Assembly (NCBI RefSeq): GCF_947501665.1
Contig: NZ_CANMWS010000007.1
Location: 62,001-126,000, forward strand
DNA: 64,000 nucleotides
From: an uncultured Shewanella sp.
GTDB taxonomy: Bacteria > Pseudomonadota > Gammaproteobacteria > Enterobacterales > Shewanellaceae
Direction of reading: 5' to 3'
The stretch's first letter is position 1; every line of letters begins with the position of its first letter. This document shows positions 39,358-47,700 of this stretch, piece after piece. Position numbers and translations under genes: made by a program. Under the pieces are notes generated by a model. The model made no database searches and was not told where the DNA came from. It saw only the letters and a program-made list of their open reading frames with translations.

Positions 39358-40377
39358 ATGACTCAGTTTCAAGGATCCCATATCCTCTCAGTAAACCAGC
39401 TCGACTTGCATGCAATTGATACTATTTTTAATGTTGCCACCCAAATGACTCCCTATGCTTTAAGACAAAAACGCACACGTGTCCTTGATGGAGCCGTATT
39501 AGGCAACTTATTTTTTGAGCCTAGCACGCGTACTCGCGTCAGTTTTGGTTGTGCCTTTAATTTACTCGGTGGTAATGTACGCGAAACAACAGGCATGGCC
39601 TCATCGTCACTTTCAAAAGGTGAATCCTTATACGATACTGCTCGCGTGTTATCCACTTACTCTGATGTGATAGCCATGCGCCATCCCGATCCTTTTTCAG
39701 TACAAGAGTTTTCCGAAGGTAGTCGTGTCCCCGTTATTAATGGTGGCGATGGCGCCAATGAGCACCCCACTCAAGCCTTATTGGATTTATTTACCATTCA
39801 AAAAGAGCTGGCTGCAGGAGGCCGAAATATCAATGGGCTGCATATTGCAATGGTCGGTGATTTACGCTTTGGCCGCACGGTGCATTCTCTGTCTCGTTTA
39901 TTGTGCATGTATACTAATGTCACTTTTACCCTTGTTTCCCCCAAAGAGCTGTCAATGCCTGAAACAGTGTTGGCGGACATTGAGAAAGCGGGTCACCGAA
40001 TACACATTACCGATCAACTTGAAGGCCATTTAGACAAAGCAGATATTCTTTATCTCACCCGTATTCAAGAAGAACGCTTTCCATCACAAGAAGAAGCCAA
40101 TAAATACCGAGGAAAATTTCGATTAAATAAAGGTATTTATACTCAACACTGTAAATCCAACACTGTCATCATGCACCCACTGCCCAGAGACTCGCGCGCC
40201 GCAGCAAATGAATTAGATAATGATCTCAATAGTCACCCTAATCTAGCCATTTTCAGACAAGCCGATAATGGGCTGCTCATTCGTATGGCGCTATTTGCAT
40301 TGACATTGGGGGTCGATAAACAACTCACACAATATGAATGCCCCGTCAATTGGTATTCACGTAAAGCCGACTTTTAA
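39358..40377 (+). CDS. pyrB: aspartate carbamoyltransferase (PyrB)
   Basis: First committed step of pyrimidine synthesis: carbamoyl phosphate plus aspartate. 339 residues from the ATG at 39358 (MTQFQGSHILSV); an upstream TTG at 39280 would add 26 residues without family support. Carbamoyl-phosphate loop EPSTRTRVSFG, HPTQALLDLF and MHPLPRDSRA are present. It is longer than the 311 residues of E. coli, and no regulatory pyrI is adjacent, so it probably belongs to the Shewanella-type enzyme without the classical PyrI partner. Confidence 0.92.
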   Translation: MTQFQGSHILSVNQLDLHAIDTIFNVATQMTPYALRQKRTRVLDGAVLGNLFFEPSTRTRVSFGCAFNLLGGNVRETTGMASSSLSKGESLYDTARVLSTYSDVIAMRHPDPFSVQEFSEGSRVPVINGGDGANEHPTQALLDLFTIQKELAAGGRNINGLHIAMVGDLRFGRTVHSLSRLLCMYTNVTFTLVSPKELSMPETVLADIEKAGHRIHITDQLEGHLDKADILYLTRIQEERFPSQEEANKYRGKFRLNKGIYTQHCKSNTVIMHPLPRDSRAAANELDNDLNSHPNLAIFRQADNGLLIRMALFALTLGVDKQLTQYECPVNWYSRKADF

Positions 40378-40437
40378 TCGACGACCATAACGCAGTCGAT
40401 AATAGGATTAATTTATCATTTTTAGTAAGGATCACAC

Positions 40438-41721
40438 ATGACACGTTCTGATACGCTTTTTGCTCAAGCAAAGAACAGCATTCCAGGTGGTGTAAACTCC
40501 CCTGTTCGCGCTTTCAATGGTGTTGGAGGCTCTCCCCGTTTCATTGAAAAAGCTGACGGCGCTTATATTTACGACGCTGATGGAAAAGCCTACATTGACT
40601 ATGTGGGTTCTTGGGGACCCATGATTTTAGGCCATAATCATCCCGCTATTCGTCAAGCAGTACTTGATGCGGTAGACAATGGTTTATCCTTTGGCGCACC
40701 CACCGAACTTGAAATACAAATGGCCGAAAAAGTCATTGAGATGATGCCGTCTATTGAACAAGTACGCATGGTCAGCTCTGGCACAGAGGCCACCATGAGT
40801 GCCATTCGTTTAGCCCGTGGTTTTACCCATAGAGATAAAATTATTAAATTTGAAGGTTGCTATCATGGCCATGCAGACTGCTTATTAGTCAAAGCAGGCT
40901 CTGGCGCCCTCACATTGGGCCAACCTAGCTCTCCAGGTGTGCCTGAAGATTTTGCTAAGCACACACTCACAGCGGTATATAACGATCTTGAGTCTGTTGA
41001 ACAATTTTTTAAGCAGTACCCAAATGACATTGCTTGTATTATTTTAGAGCCTGTGGCGGGCAATATGAATTGTATACCGCCCATTGACGGTTTTTTACAA
41101 GGCTTAAGAACACTCTGTGATGAGTATGGCGCCTTATTAGTCATTGACGAAGTTATGACAGGTTTTCGCGTGTCTAAAACCGGAGCTCAAGGCCATTATG
41201 GTGTCACACCTGATTTAACCACCTTAGGTAAAGTCATTGGCGGCGGCATGCCTGTGGGGGCATTTGGCGGCCGTAAAGAAGTCATGCAATATATTGCGCC
41301 AACAGGCCCGGTCTACCAAGCAGGTACCCTATCAGGTAATCCCATTGCAATGGCTGCTGGTCTGGCTCAAATGAATGCATTATGCGAAGAAGGCTTGTAT
41401 AACGCATTAACTGACAAAACCAGACAAGTTGCACAAGGATTTAAAACCCTCGCTGATAAACATGGTATTCCGATGACCATCAATCTTGTCGGCGGTATGT
41501 TTGGCTTCTTTTTCACAAAAGAGCAAAACATCACGCGTTTTGAGCAAGTCACTCAATGTAATCTTGAGCATTTCCAAACCTTCTATCATGGCATGCTTGA
41601 GGAAGGTATTTATCTGGCACCGAGCGCTTATGAAGCCAGCTTTTTATCTATGGCTCATGATGATGAAGCCATTGCACTCACGTTGGCCGCAGCCGATCGC
41701 GTACTCGCCTCAATGGCATAA
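40438..41721 (+). CDS. hemL: glutamate-1-semialdehyde 2,1-aminomutase (HemL)
   Basis: PLP enzyme converting glutamate-1-semialdehyde to 5-aminolevulinate for haem. 427 residues. PLP-binding lysine in [17 protein letters not shown], with the substrate-site [15 protein letters not shown] and the [11 protein letters not shown] aspartate. AAGGA seven bases before the ATG. Its TAA stop (41719-41721) overlaps the AAGT that borders a 230-base inserted element, so the native downstream region has been displaced. Confidence 0.96.
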   Translation: MTRSDTLFAQAKNSIPGGVNSPVRAFNGVGGSPRFIEKADGAYIYDADGKAYIDYVGSWGPMILGHNHPAIRQAVLDAVDNGLSFGAPTELEIQMAEKVIEMMPSIEQVRMVSSGTEATMSAIRLARGFTHRDKIIKFEGCYHGHADCLLVKAGSGALTLGQPSSPGVPEDFAKHTLTAVYNDLESVEQFFKQYPNDIACIILEPVAGNMNCIPPIDGFLQGLRTLCDEYGALLVIDEVMTGFRVSKTGAQGHYGVTPDLTTLGKVIGGGMPVGAFGGRKEVMQYIAPTGPVYQAGTLSGNPIAMAAGLAQMNALCEEGLYNALTDKTRQVAQGFKTLADKHGIPMTINLVGGMFGFFFTKEQNITRFEQVTQCNLEHFQTFYHGMLEEGIYLAPSAYEASFLSMAHDDEAIALTLAAADRVLASMA

Positions 41722-41723
41722 GT

Positions 41724-41953
41724 AACCTGAACTCGGGATAAGCAGCGCCGCTTAATAGCGCTATTTTTGCCCCTATCTATGTTGTGTTTTCTACTAATAG
41801 CCCGCTATTAGACACGAAATCCCGCCTTGATATAGACAAAAATAGTGGTATTTAGCCAAATTAAACAATAAACAATAACGGGATTGATTTTAACCTATTG
41901 ACTTTAAATGGATTAATACTGCTCTTAGACACTCATTATCCCGAGTTCAGGTT
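41724..41953. mobile_element. 230-bp MITE-like element at the hemL stop
   Basis: AACCTGAACTCGGGATAA (41724-41741) is repeated perfectly inverted as TTATCCCGAGTTCAGGTT (41936-41953). AAGT flanks both ends (41720-41723 and 41954-41957), a likely 4-base target duplication. The inside is non-coding with short hairpins. It is unrelated to the 320-base family. No transposase. Confidence 0.85.
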
Positions 41954-41986
41954 AAGTAGACTAACACCACAATGTGATGACACCTT

Positions 41987-42023
41987 GGGTAATCGCCGCT
42001 TTTCTTCGAAAGGCGCGATACCC
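41987..42023. other. long imperfect hairpin downstream of the hemL element
   Basis: GGGTAATCGCCGCTTTTC and GAAAGGCGCGATACCC pair with two single-base bulges around a TTC loop. No T-run follows. It could be the original hemL transcript end, now displaced by the insertion. The remaining bases up to nhaD (42024-42217) show nothing else. Confidence 0.4.
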
Positions 42024-42217
42024 TAATAAGCCTGTTCACTCTCAACACTCAACATTTATTTAACATTATGAAAATAAAGTTATTTTTATCAATTTCACTT
42101 GCCATATGTTAATAGCTGTGGTCAGATCCCTTTCCAAATTGTCTTTGTTTTATCAATGCAATTGAAATCCACTTTTCTTTGGTTAAACCTGTCATTTATC
42201 AATCTTGGAATGCCACC

Positions 42218-43465
42218 ATGCTGTCTTTGTTTTTGCTCTCATTAGCAGTACTTGCCCTACTCAGTATTATCTTTGAAGAAGTCACCCATATTAATAAAGC
42301 CAAAACCACCTTGTTTTTAGGCTGTATCTCTTGGGTCACCTTATTTATTTGTGCCGACAATCCGACTCAGCAACACTTAGTGTCTGAGCAGCTCAATGAA
42401 AACTTATTAGAAATCGCCACACTCTGGTTATTTTTAATGTCCACCATGACCTTTGTGGCTTACCTCAATTCAAAAGGCCTTATTCAAGTACTAGTTCAGA
42501 AAATTTTTCCTCAAGAGTTATCGGTTCGATTATTAATGATCTTAGTCGCGCTGTTTTCCCTAGTACTTTCCTCATTTTGTGATAACGTGACCTCAACGTT
42601 AGTGTCACTGGGTTTATTAACGACCTTTAAACTTGAAGCAAAAGTCCGCCTGCGTATGGCGGTATTGATTATTTTTGCAGTCAACTCTGGCGGCGTAGCG
42701 TTGATCACAGGCGATGTCACTACATTAATGATCTTCTTAGAAGGCCATGTCAAAATCTCTGAATTATTAATGCTCTCGATTCCGTCCATGATCAGTGTAA
42801 TGCTGCTAGCTATTATTTTCTCAATAAAATCAAAAGGGCAAGTTTGCACCACACCGGTTAAACATCAATATCAGGCTGTGGATATTATTATTGCCATCAT
42901 CTTTTTTAGTACCATCTTAGCCACCATGGCCTTAAATGTGCTGTATGCTATCCCGCCTGTACTGACCTTTTTAACCGGTTTGTCTGTGATGTTTTTAATT
43001 GGGCATATTTTTAGAAGCAATAAAGAGGAAAGCCGAATTTTAGAATATGTGCGTCAAATTGAATATGACACCCTGCTGTTCTTCTTAGGTATTTTATTAT
43101 TGGTCGGTATGCTCAAAGAAATTGGCACTCTGGATTTATTGGCACAGGCCTATACCCGATTTGATCCCAATATCTCCAACTTCATAACGGGTATTGGCTC
43201 AGCACTGCTTGATAATGTGCCCTTAACCGCCGCACTCTTAAAAGCCGATCCTATCCTTAATACGCCAGAGTGGCTAAGTTTAACCTATGCCGTCGGCGTA
43301 GGCGGATCCTTACTGGTCATCGGCTCAGCCGCGGGCATTATTGCCATGACCAAAGTCAAAGAGCTCACCTTTGTCAGCTATCTACGCTATGTACCCGCCC
43401 TATTCCTTTGCTATAGCATTGGCTATAGCCTCACCTTGTACTTGGCCTATCATTTTTATTCTTAA
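42218..43465 (+). CDS. nhaD: Na+/H+ antiporter of the NhaD family
   Basis: 415 residues from the ATG at 42218, chosen over a TTG 13 codons upstream because TGGA precedes it at good spacing. About twelve hydrophobic segments. Ion-transporter superfamily motifs include SSFCDNVTSTLVSLG and the matching second-half SALLDNVPLTAALL, each with a DN pair expected in the ion site, plus NSGGVALITGDVTT. NhaD exports sodium and is common in marine and halophilic bacteria. A second antiporter beside the NhaA at 5.3 kb. Confidence 0.9.
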   Translation: MLSLFLLSLAVLALLSIIFEEVTHINKAKTTLFLGCISWVTLFICADNPTQQHLVSEQLNENLLEIATLWLFLMSTMTFVAYLNSKGLIQVLVQKIFPQELSVRLLMILVALFSLVLSSFCDNVTSTLVSLGLLTTFKLEAKVRLRMAVLIIFAVNSGGVALITGDVTTLMIFLEGHVKISELLMLSIPSMISVMLLAIIFSIKSKGQVCTTPVKHQYQAVDIIIAIIFFSTILATMALNVLYAIPPVLTFLTGLSVMFLIGHIFRSNKEESRILEYVRQIEYDTLLFFLGILLLVGMLKEIGTLDLLAQAYTRFDPNISNFITGIGSALLDNVPLTAALLKADPILNTPEWLSLTYAVGVGGSLLVIGSAAGIIAMTKVKELTFVSYLRYVPALFLCYSIGYSLTLYLAYHFYS

Positions 43466-43701
43466 GCCTTAGCCATCATGGCTGAGCTCATGAAGTCCCA
43501 CTTGTCTTTTAATAGGCAGTGGGCCTTCACTTTTACTGTGTCAATTCATCCAATGTTAAATTTATCTGGAATGAATTCTCATTCTGTTTTTCGTTCTCTA
43601 AAACAGCGCTTCTACGAACCATTAATGCTCCTATATCAAGCTATCAACTCATATTAAGTAGGTAAGCTTACTAGGCTACGATAATAAAACCCTTGGCTAC
43701 A

Positions 43702-44262
43702 CTACTGCGATAATGGCTTTATTATTCTTAAGATGAATGGTTTTATACATAAGTCAGCAAACATTGAAACCGCTGCGATTACCAATATACCAATAAGTGG
43801 AATAATTGCGCCAGTAAACAGTATTGACCCCCATACATATCCAAAAATACACTCCGCTCTATAGATAGGTAAGAATAGCCCCACCACGAACAGGCCTAGG
43901 GATAAATATATGGCAATATTACCGTAACCGATAGTAAAACTGACGGACTGTAAGATACTTAACATCAGCATTCCCACAAAACCGATAAGCGCTCTATTTA
44001 AAAGCTTTCTTGTTACTAAGCTATCACCAGATTGAAAATTGACACGCTTTTTAATCTGCGCCATCGCAAACCAAGCTAAAAAGGGCAAGATCAAGAGCCC
44101 CCACCAATTTGATATTGCAGGATAGTCTGAACGATTCAACAAATGATGGCTCACGATTCCGCCGTTTAAATGCTCCCAGAGTAGATGTCCAATTTCAAAA
44201 AAAACGGCCATTGAAACAATGCAATATGTTAACTTTCTAAAGTGCTCTTCAGTCATATTCAT
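43702..44262 (-). CDS. multi-pass membrane protein, unknown
   Basis: 186 residues with about five hydrophobic segments (near 10-26, 50-65, 88-108, 112-132, 146-172) and a His/Trp-rich first loop (EIGHLLWEHLNGGIVSHHLL). No family recognised. It lies 123 bases downstream of the ABC-3C ATPase gene on the same strand. It could be an accessory gene of that island or simply cargo. Confidence 0.7.
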   Translation of the reverse strand: MNMTEEHFRKLTYCIVSMAVFFEIGHLLWEHLNGGIVSHHLLNRSDYPAISNWWGLLILPFLAWFAMAQIKKRVNFQSGDSLVTRKLLNRALIGFVGMLMLSILQSVSFTIGYGNIAIYLSLGLFVVGLFLPIYRAECIFGYVWGSILFTGAIIPLIGILVIAAVSMFADLCIKPFILRIIKPLSQ

Positions 44263-44385
44263 CCTTAAATGTTGATGTTCCTAAATACGTAACCTAACGT
44301 TTTACTATGGGAGAAATTAGCCGTTGGCTATACTTGATCGAAACATAAAAAGCGTCACATTCACTATTGATACTATAATCATTTG

Positions 44386-45993
44386 TTATGTTCTTTTTTT
44401 CCACGATTGACCAAAGGCTAATGTTTTTGAATCTAAAGCTAAAAACTCTTTTTCCTTCACTAACTTTTGAATTTCATTTTTAAATCTACCTAGCTTATCT
44501 AATGCTATAAACACTTGCTTATTCGCCACTGAATATTCTTCAAGTATCGCTTCGATTGCATGATCCTCAATATTAGAAAAAACAATTAAATCATGAATTA
44601 ATATAGGGAGATAGGTCTCTTCAAGAATACTCATATCCAACGCTACCATATTAGCGTATGCCTTTCCTGTCCCAGAGTCTTCATTATGTTTAAACTCGTA
44701 TCTAGTTTCAGAAAGTTTGATCTGAGGCGTCACCGGCTTTCCTTCATAAAAGATGCTGATATATTCGGCCATTTTTGAATTGAGTTTACTTTCTATGCTA
44801 GCCAGAGATTGAGTTGTTTTTTCGGTGATTTTCTCCGAGATAGTAACAACCTCGGTATCTATAGAAGATTTAATATCACGAAATCTGATTTGATCTCGTA
44901 AACTCCTTTCTTCGAAAGATAAATCTAACATCTTATCCACTAACCCAGATGGCTTTTCTATCATCCCTGTAGACTCAAGCAACCTCTTATCAGCTTCACT
45001 TATTTCAAATTCAAGTTCTTTAACTTGATCATCTAGAATCTGTTTTTCATATCTGAGTTCAGCTTTAAGAATTTTGGAAACACCTGAATGAAATTGCTCG
45101 ACTTTAGTCAATCTCCCACTATTAACCTCGGGGAAATACTCTTCAAGTTTATCGAAATGTTTTTTATTGACTGCACTTCCATATGTTAAGTTAGTCTCTA
45201 TTCTTTTTTGTCGACTTTTTAACTGAAACAGCGACCGTACAAGAGCATCTTTTTCAGCTTTAATCTTAAAATTTTCTTTACTGATGATTTTATTCGCGTT
45301 TATAGAGTGAGCTTCTATAACTTTTTTAATCTCATTTATTTCCGACTCAACTTCTTCAATCCTTTTCTCACTTTTTTCCTTTTCTCTCTTAGTTAGTGAC
45401 TTTATGTAACCTTCATCAAATGCGCCTTTCAGAATACTTTTCTTCTTAGAAGTTGCTGTTTTTTCTTTTTCTAAGCTCTTTAAAACACCATAGAAGGAAA
45501 ATAATTTAAGTAGATTCGGTTTTATTTTTTGATAGGGTTCACTAGGAAAAGAGTTTAACGGTTTGTTTGGGTTATCGTTTTCTTTTCCCCATATCCTAAA
45601 GAATGGGTTAACCGCTCCCCTAAAGCTCGCACCCTCTTCAGGGAATATATAGTTCTTTTTAAGAAAGCTTCTATATTCGTCCACTGACTTTTCAGGCTTC
45701 TCATCTTCACTTAAAAAGACAACTATTTTAGGGTCATTTGTGCTTCTAGCAAAACAATATTTTTCGCCACCAAAAATAAAATCCATCTCGATGGTTATTG
45801 CCCCTACATTATCCATTACATCAGAGCAAAGACTGATAAAATCATCGCCTGCCAATGCAAAATCAATAAGCATCAAAACAGAGGATTTTCCAATGGAATT
45901 AGCACCATCCTCGGGCCCAACAAGAGCATTCAAACCAGCTTCGAATTCAAGTTTCCCTGTAGCTAATTTATTGCACCTTAATTCTTTCAGCAT
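44386..45993 (-). CDS. ABC-3C ATPase (DUF2326 family)
   Basis: 535 residues. The N-terminal ATPase half carries a Walker A motif at 30-37 (GANSIGKS). A long coiled coil spans about 180-420, in the manner of SMC/RecN-like ABC ATPases. The second half has SGTGKAYANMVALDM (the signature-like region) and LPILIHDLIVFSNIED (Walker B-like). This is the DUF2326 pattern of ABC-three-component systems, thought to sense aberrant nucleic acid and activate a partner effector. Its start overlaps the middle-component gene. Family known; activity here inferred. Confidence 0.85.
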   Translation of the reverse strand: MLKELRCNKLATGKLEFEAGLNALVGPEDGANSIGKSSVLMLIDFALAGDDFISLCSDVMDNVGAITIEMDFIFGGEKYCFARSTNDPKIVVFLSEDEKPEKSVDEYRSFLKKNYIFPEEGASFRGAVNPFFRIWGKENDNPNKPLNSFPSEPYQKIKPNLLKLFSFYGVLKSLEKEKTATSKKKSILKGAFDEGYIKSLTKREKEKSEKRIEEVESEINEIKKVIEAHSINANKIISKENFKIKAEKDALVRSLFQLKSRQKRIETNLTYGSAVNKKHFDKLEEYFPEVNSGRLTKVEQFHSGVSKILKAELRYEKQILDDQVKELEFEISEADKRLLESTGMIEKPSGLVDKMLDLSFEERSLRDQIRFRDIKSSIDTEVVTISEKITEKTTQSLASIESKLNSKMAEYISIFYEGKPVTPQIKLSETRYEFKHNEDSGTGKAYANMVALDMSILEETYLPILIHDLIVFSNIEDHAIEAILEEYSVANKQVFIALDKLGRFKNEIQKLVKEKEFLALDSKTLAFGQSWKKRT

Positions 45994-46208
45994 TTTTTTA
46001 CTTTCCCTAAATCTAAATTCACTTCTATTTTCCCTAAAACGAAAAGGATATCTATTGCATAAATAAACTCTTCTAAATCTATAAATTTTGCCTTAGTCTT
46101 CTTGTAAATTTCAGATAGAGAGGTTTCTTCAAATTCCACGTCTAGAATGTATGTCATTTTGAATATGATGGATTCTTTTAACGGTATGGTTTTGCTTGGG
46201 GTAATCAT
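45987..46208 (-). CDS. ABC-3C middle component (MC6-type)
   Basis: 73-residue protein (MITPSKTIPLKESIIFKMTY) with a small winged-helix-like look: an N-terminal SKTIPLKESI segment, then helices ending in AIDILFVLGKIEVNLDLGKV. This fits the short middle component (type 6) of ABC-three-component systems, the linker between effector and ATPase. Its ATG overlaps the HNH gene's stop (ATGA), and its own end overlaps the ATPase start, so the three genes are tightly coupled. Confidence 0.8.
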   Translation of the reverse strand: MITPSKTIPLKESIIFKMTYILDVEFEETSLSEIYKKTKAKFIDLEEFIYAIDILFVLGKIEVNLDLGKVKKC

Positions 46209-46972
46209 GAGTAGACCTCACAATTTTGAACAAAAAATGAAACAAGTATTTCTGATGCCTCAGTGCTTTTGCATTTAGAGCTGTTAATAAGCCAATCAGT
46301 CAAAGCCGAAAATATTTGTGTCTGGTCTAAGCTTTTCTTCTTAAGTTTTAAGTAATAAGATCTTATCTGGCTATAAATTGCGTCTGAAGTATATGGTGTT
46401 TCTTTATCTAGTTCTGCGAATTTATCTTTAATTTCAGGGTAAAAGTATTTTATATTATTCTTTATTTTAAGCTTCACTAAACCATTCAAAGTATCATCTG
46501 ATTTAGCATCAACTTTAAGAGCTTCTAATGATAACTCTTCTAATAAGTCCCCAGAATGAGTGGCTAGTGATGTAATAATTTCGTGTATTTCACTATCAAT
46601 AGAATTGGCAAACCAACTGTTTTTTAAATTGCTCAAGCGTTGAAGCTCTTTTTTGATAGAAATCATTTCACGATATCCCTCGACTGTACGAGGGTTATCA
46701 AAGATTTTATGGCAATCCCTACAAAGAGCTATTAAATTATCTTCATGATCAACATCATCATTCAACGTTTCTTCATTTTTAAGCAGTTCTGTTTCATCTG
46801 GCCTAGGGCTATGTGGATAAATATGGGCAACTTCAAAAAGCTTTGTCATTTGTCCTTTTCCCTTTTTCATAAGGGGCTTAGTGCACTTAGGACAAATACC
46901 ACTGACCTCATCAAATAAGACCAGCCTCATATTCTCTGTTGGCTTTTTTCTTTCTATATCTGATTTAGCCAC
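46205..46972 (-). CDS. HNH endonuclease effector of the ABC-3C system
   Basis: 255 residues. An N-terminal HNH nuclease has zinc cysteines C27 and C30 (CPKC) and C84 and C87 (CRDC), a catalytic-type H50 (EVAHIYPHS), N79 (DNLIALC) and H88. The helical C-terminal part ends STEASEILVSFFVQNCEVYS, resembling the C-terminal domain that ties ABC-3C effectors to the other components. First gene of the operon. Predicted to cut DNA when activated; whether of phage, plasmid or self is unknown. Confidence 0.85.
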   Translation of the reverse strand: MAKSDIERKKPTENMRLVLFDEVSGICPKCTKPLMKKGKGQMTKLFEVAHIYPHSPRPDETELLKNEETLNDDVDHEDNLIALCRDCHKIFDNPRTVEGYREMISIKKELQRLSNLKNSWFANSIDSEIHEIITSLATHSGDLLEELSLEALKVDAKSDDTLNGLVKLKIKNNIKYFYPEIKDKFAELDKETPYTSDAIYSQIRSYYLKLKKKSLDQTQIFSALTDWLINSSKCKSTEASEILVSFFVQNCEVYS

Positions 46973-47113
46973 TCAACTTCCTTATTTCTTCAAAAACCAA
47001 GATTAGTAGAACCAAGCATAGAGTCGGTAATAGAACATAAAGCTTATTGATTTGCAGCAGGATAACCTTCCAGACTAATGGCTATTTTTTTAAACAAATC
47101 ATTAAAATAGAGC

Positions 47114-47122
47114 ATTATACCA
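47114..47122 (-). promoter_or_regulatory. candidate extended -10 promoter of the ABC-3C operon
   Basis: On the minus strand TGGTATAAT gives a perfect -10 with the TGn extension, about 140 bases before the HNH start. No good -35 is apparent, which extended -10 promoters tolerate. Confidence 0.4.
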
Positions 47123-47298
47123 ACCCATTCAGCCAGTAAGCTACCACCCAAACCGTACTTTTGTAAATACAATGTTTAAATTAAACAAAAAGAAAAGCAA
47201 AACCATTGATCTAGCTCACAAGTTTCATTTATACCTCCCTAAATAACAAAAGGCTAATTCGAAAAAACACCCTGCTTTATTGCTTTTGCTTTGAGAGT

Positions 47299-47453
47299 CC
47301 CATCGGAGTGGCTGAAGTTCGTTTGAATAAATGGCGTAAAACAGATATGGATATCTGTTTAATTTTCGGGCTATAGGGATGTAGCATCGGAAATGTTAGC
47401 TATTTCTTCAAGACAGAACAAAGCAGCAAACTTATGCATATCACTCCGTCGGG
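47299..47453. repeat. 155-bp palindromic element upstream of the ABC-3C operon
   Basis: CCCATCGGAGTG (47299-47310) faces CACTCCGTCGGG (47442-47453), inverted with two mismatches. Inside, AAACAGATAT GG ATATCTGTTT (47339-47360) is a perfect palindrome. No ORF. Possibly another small TIR element. Confidence 0.5.
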
Positions 47454-47466
47454 CGTTATGGTGGTC

Positions 47467-47499
47467 ATTAGGAGGATAAGGACGAGCAGTCCTCCTAAT
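47467..47499. other. 10-bp stem-loop
   Basis: ATTAGGAGGA (47467-47476) pairs perfectly with TCCTCCTAAT (47490-47499) around a 13-base loop. Adjacent to the direct repeat that follows. Confidence 0.5.
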
Positions 47500-47637
47500 C
47501 CCAGTGTGAGTGGGAACTCACTACTTTAGCCTGCCGCAGGCAATCAATATCAATAAAATTACAAACTGAAAAACTCTCGCCAATACCAATGAAGCCAAAC
47601 GCGAGTTTATATTTACCCAGTGTGAGTGGGAACTCAC
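47500..47637. repeat. 22-bp direct repeat, two copies, each a hairpin
   Basis: Copies at 47500-47521 and 47616-47637, identical over 22 bases (starting CCCAGTG). Each contains GTGAGT GGGA ACTCAC, able to fold as a 6-bp stem. Between the copies lies a GCCTGCCGCAGGC palindrome and AT-rich sequence. Confidence 0.7.
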
Positions 47638-47677
47638 GACCTTCTATTTAAGCGAAGCTTAATACTCAATTCTGTAT

Positions 47678-47694
47678 GGGTGGCCATGCCACCC
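47678..47694 (-). terminator. hairpin after gspB
   Basis: GGGTGGC CAT GCCACCC, a perfect 7-bp stem seven bases beyond the gspB stop. It lacks a T-run, so it is only a tentative transcript end. Confidence 0.4.
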
Positions 47695-47700
47695 AACTCC

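Noticed and set aside
41724..41953. The hemL element as a fifth copy of the 320-bp family
   Set aside because: Its ends and internal sequence differ entirely, and it borders on AAGT rather than CTAG.
47500..47637. CRISPR-like direct repeat
   Set aside because: Only two copies, self-complementary, spaced 116 bases apart, with no cas genes; not an array.
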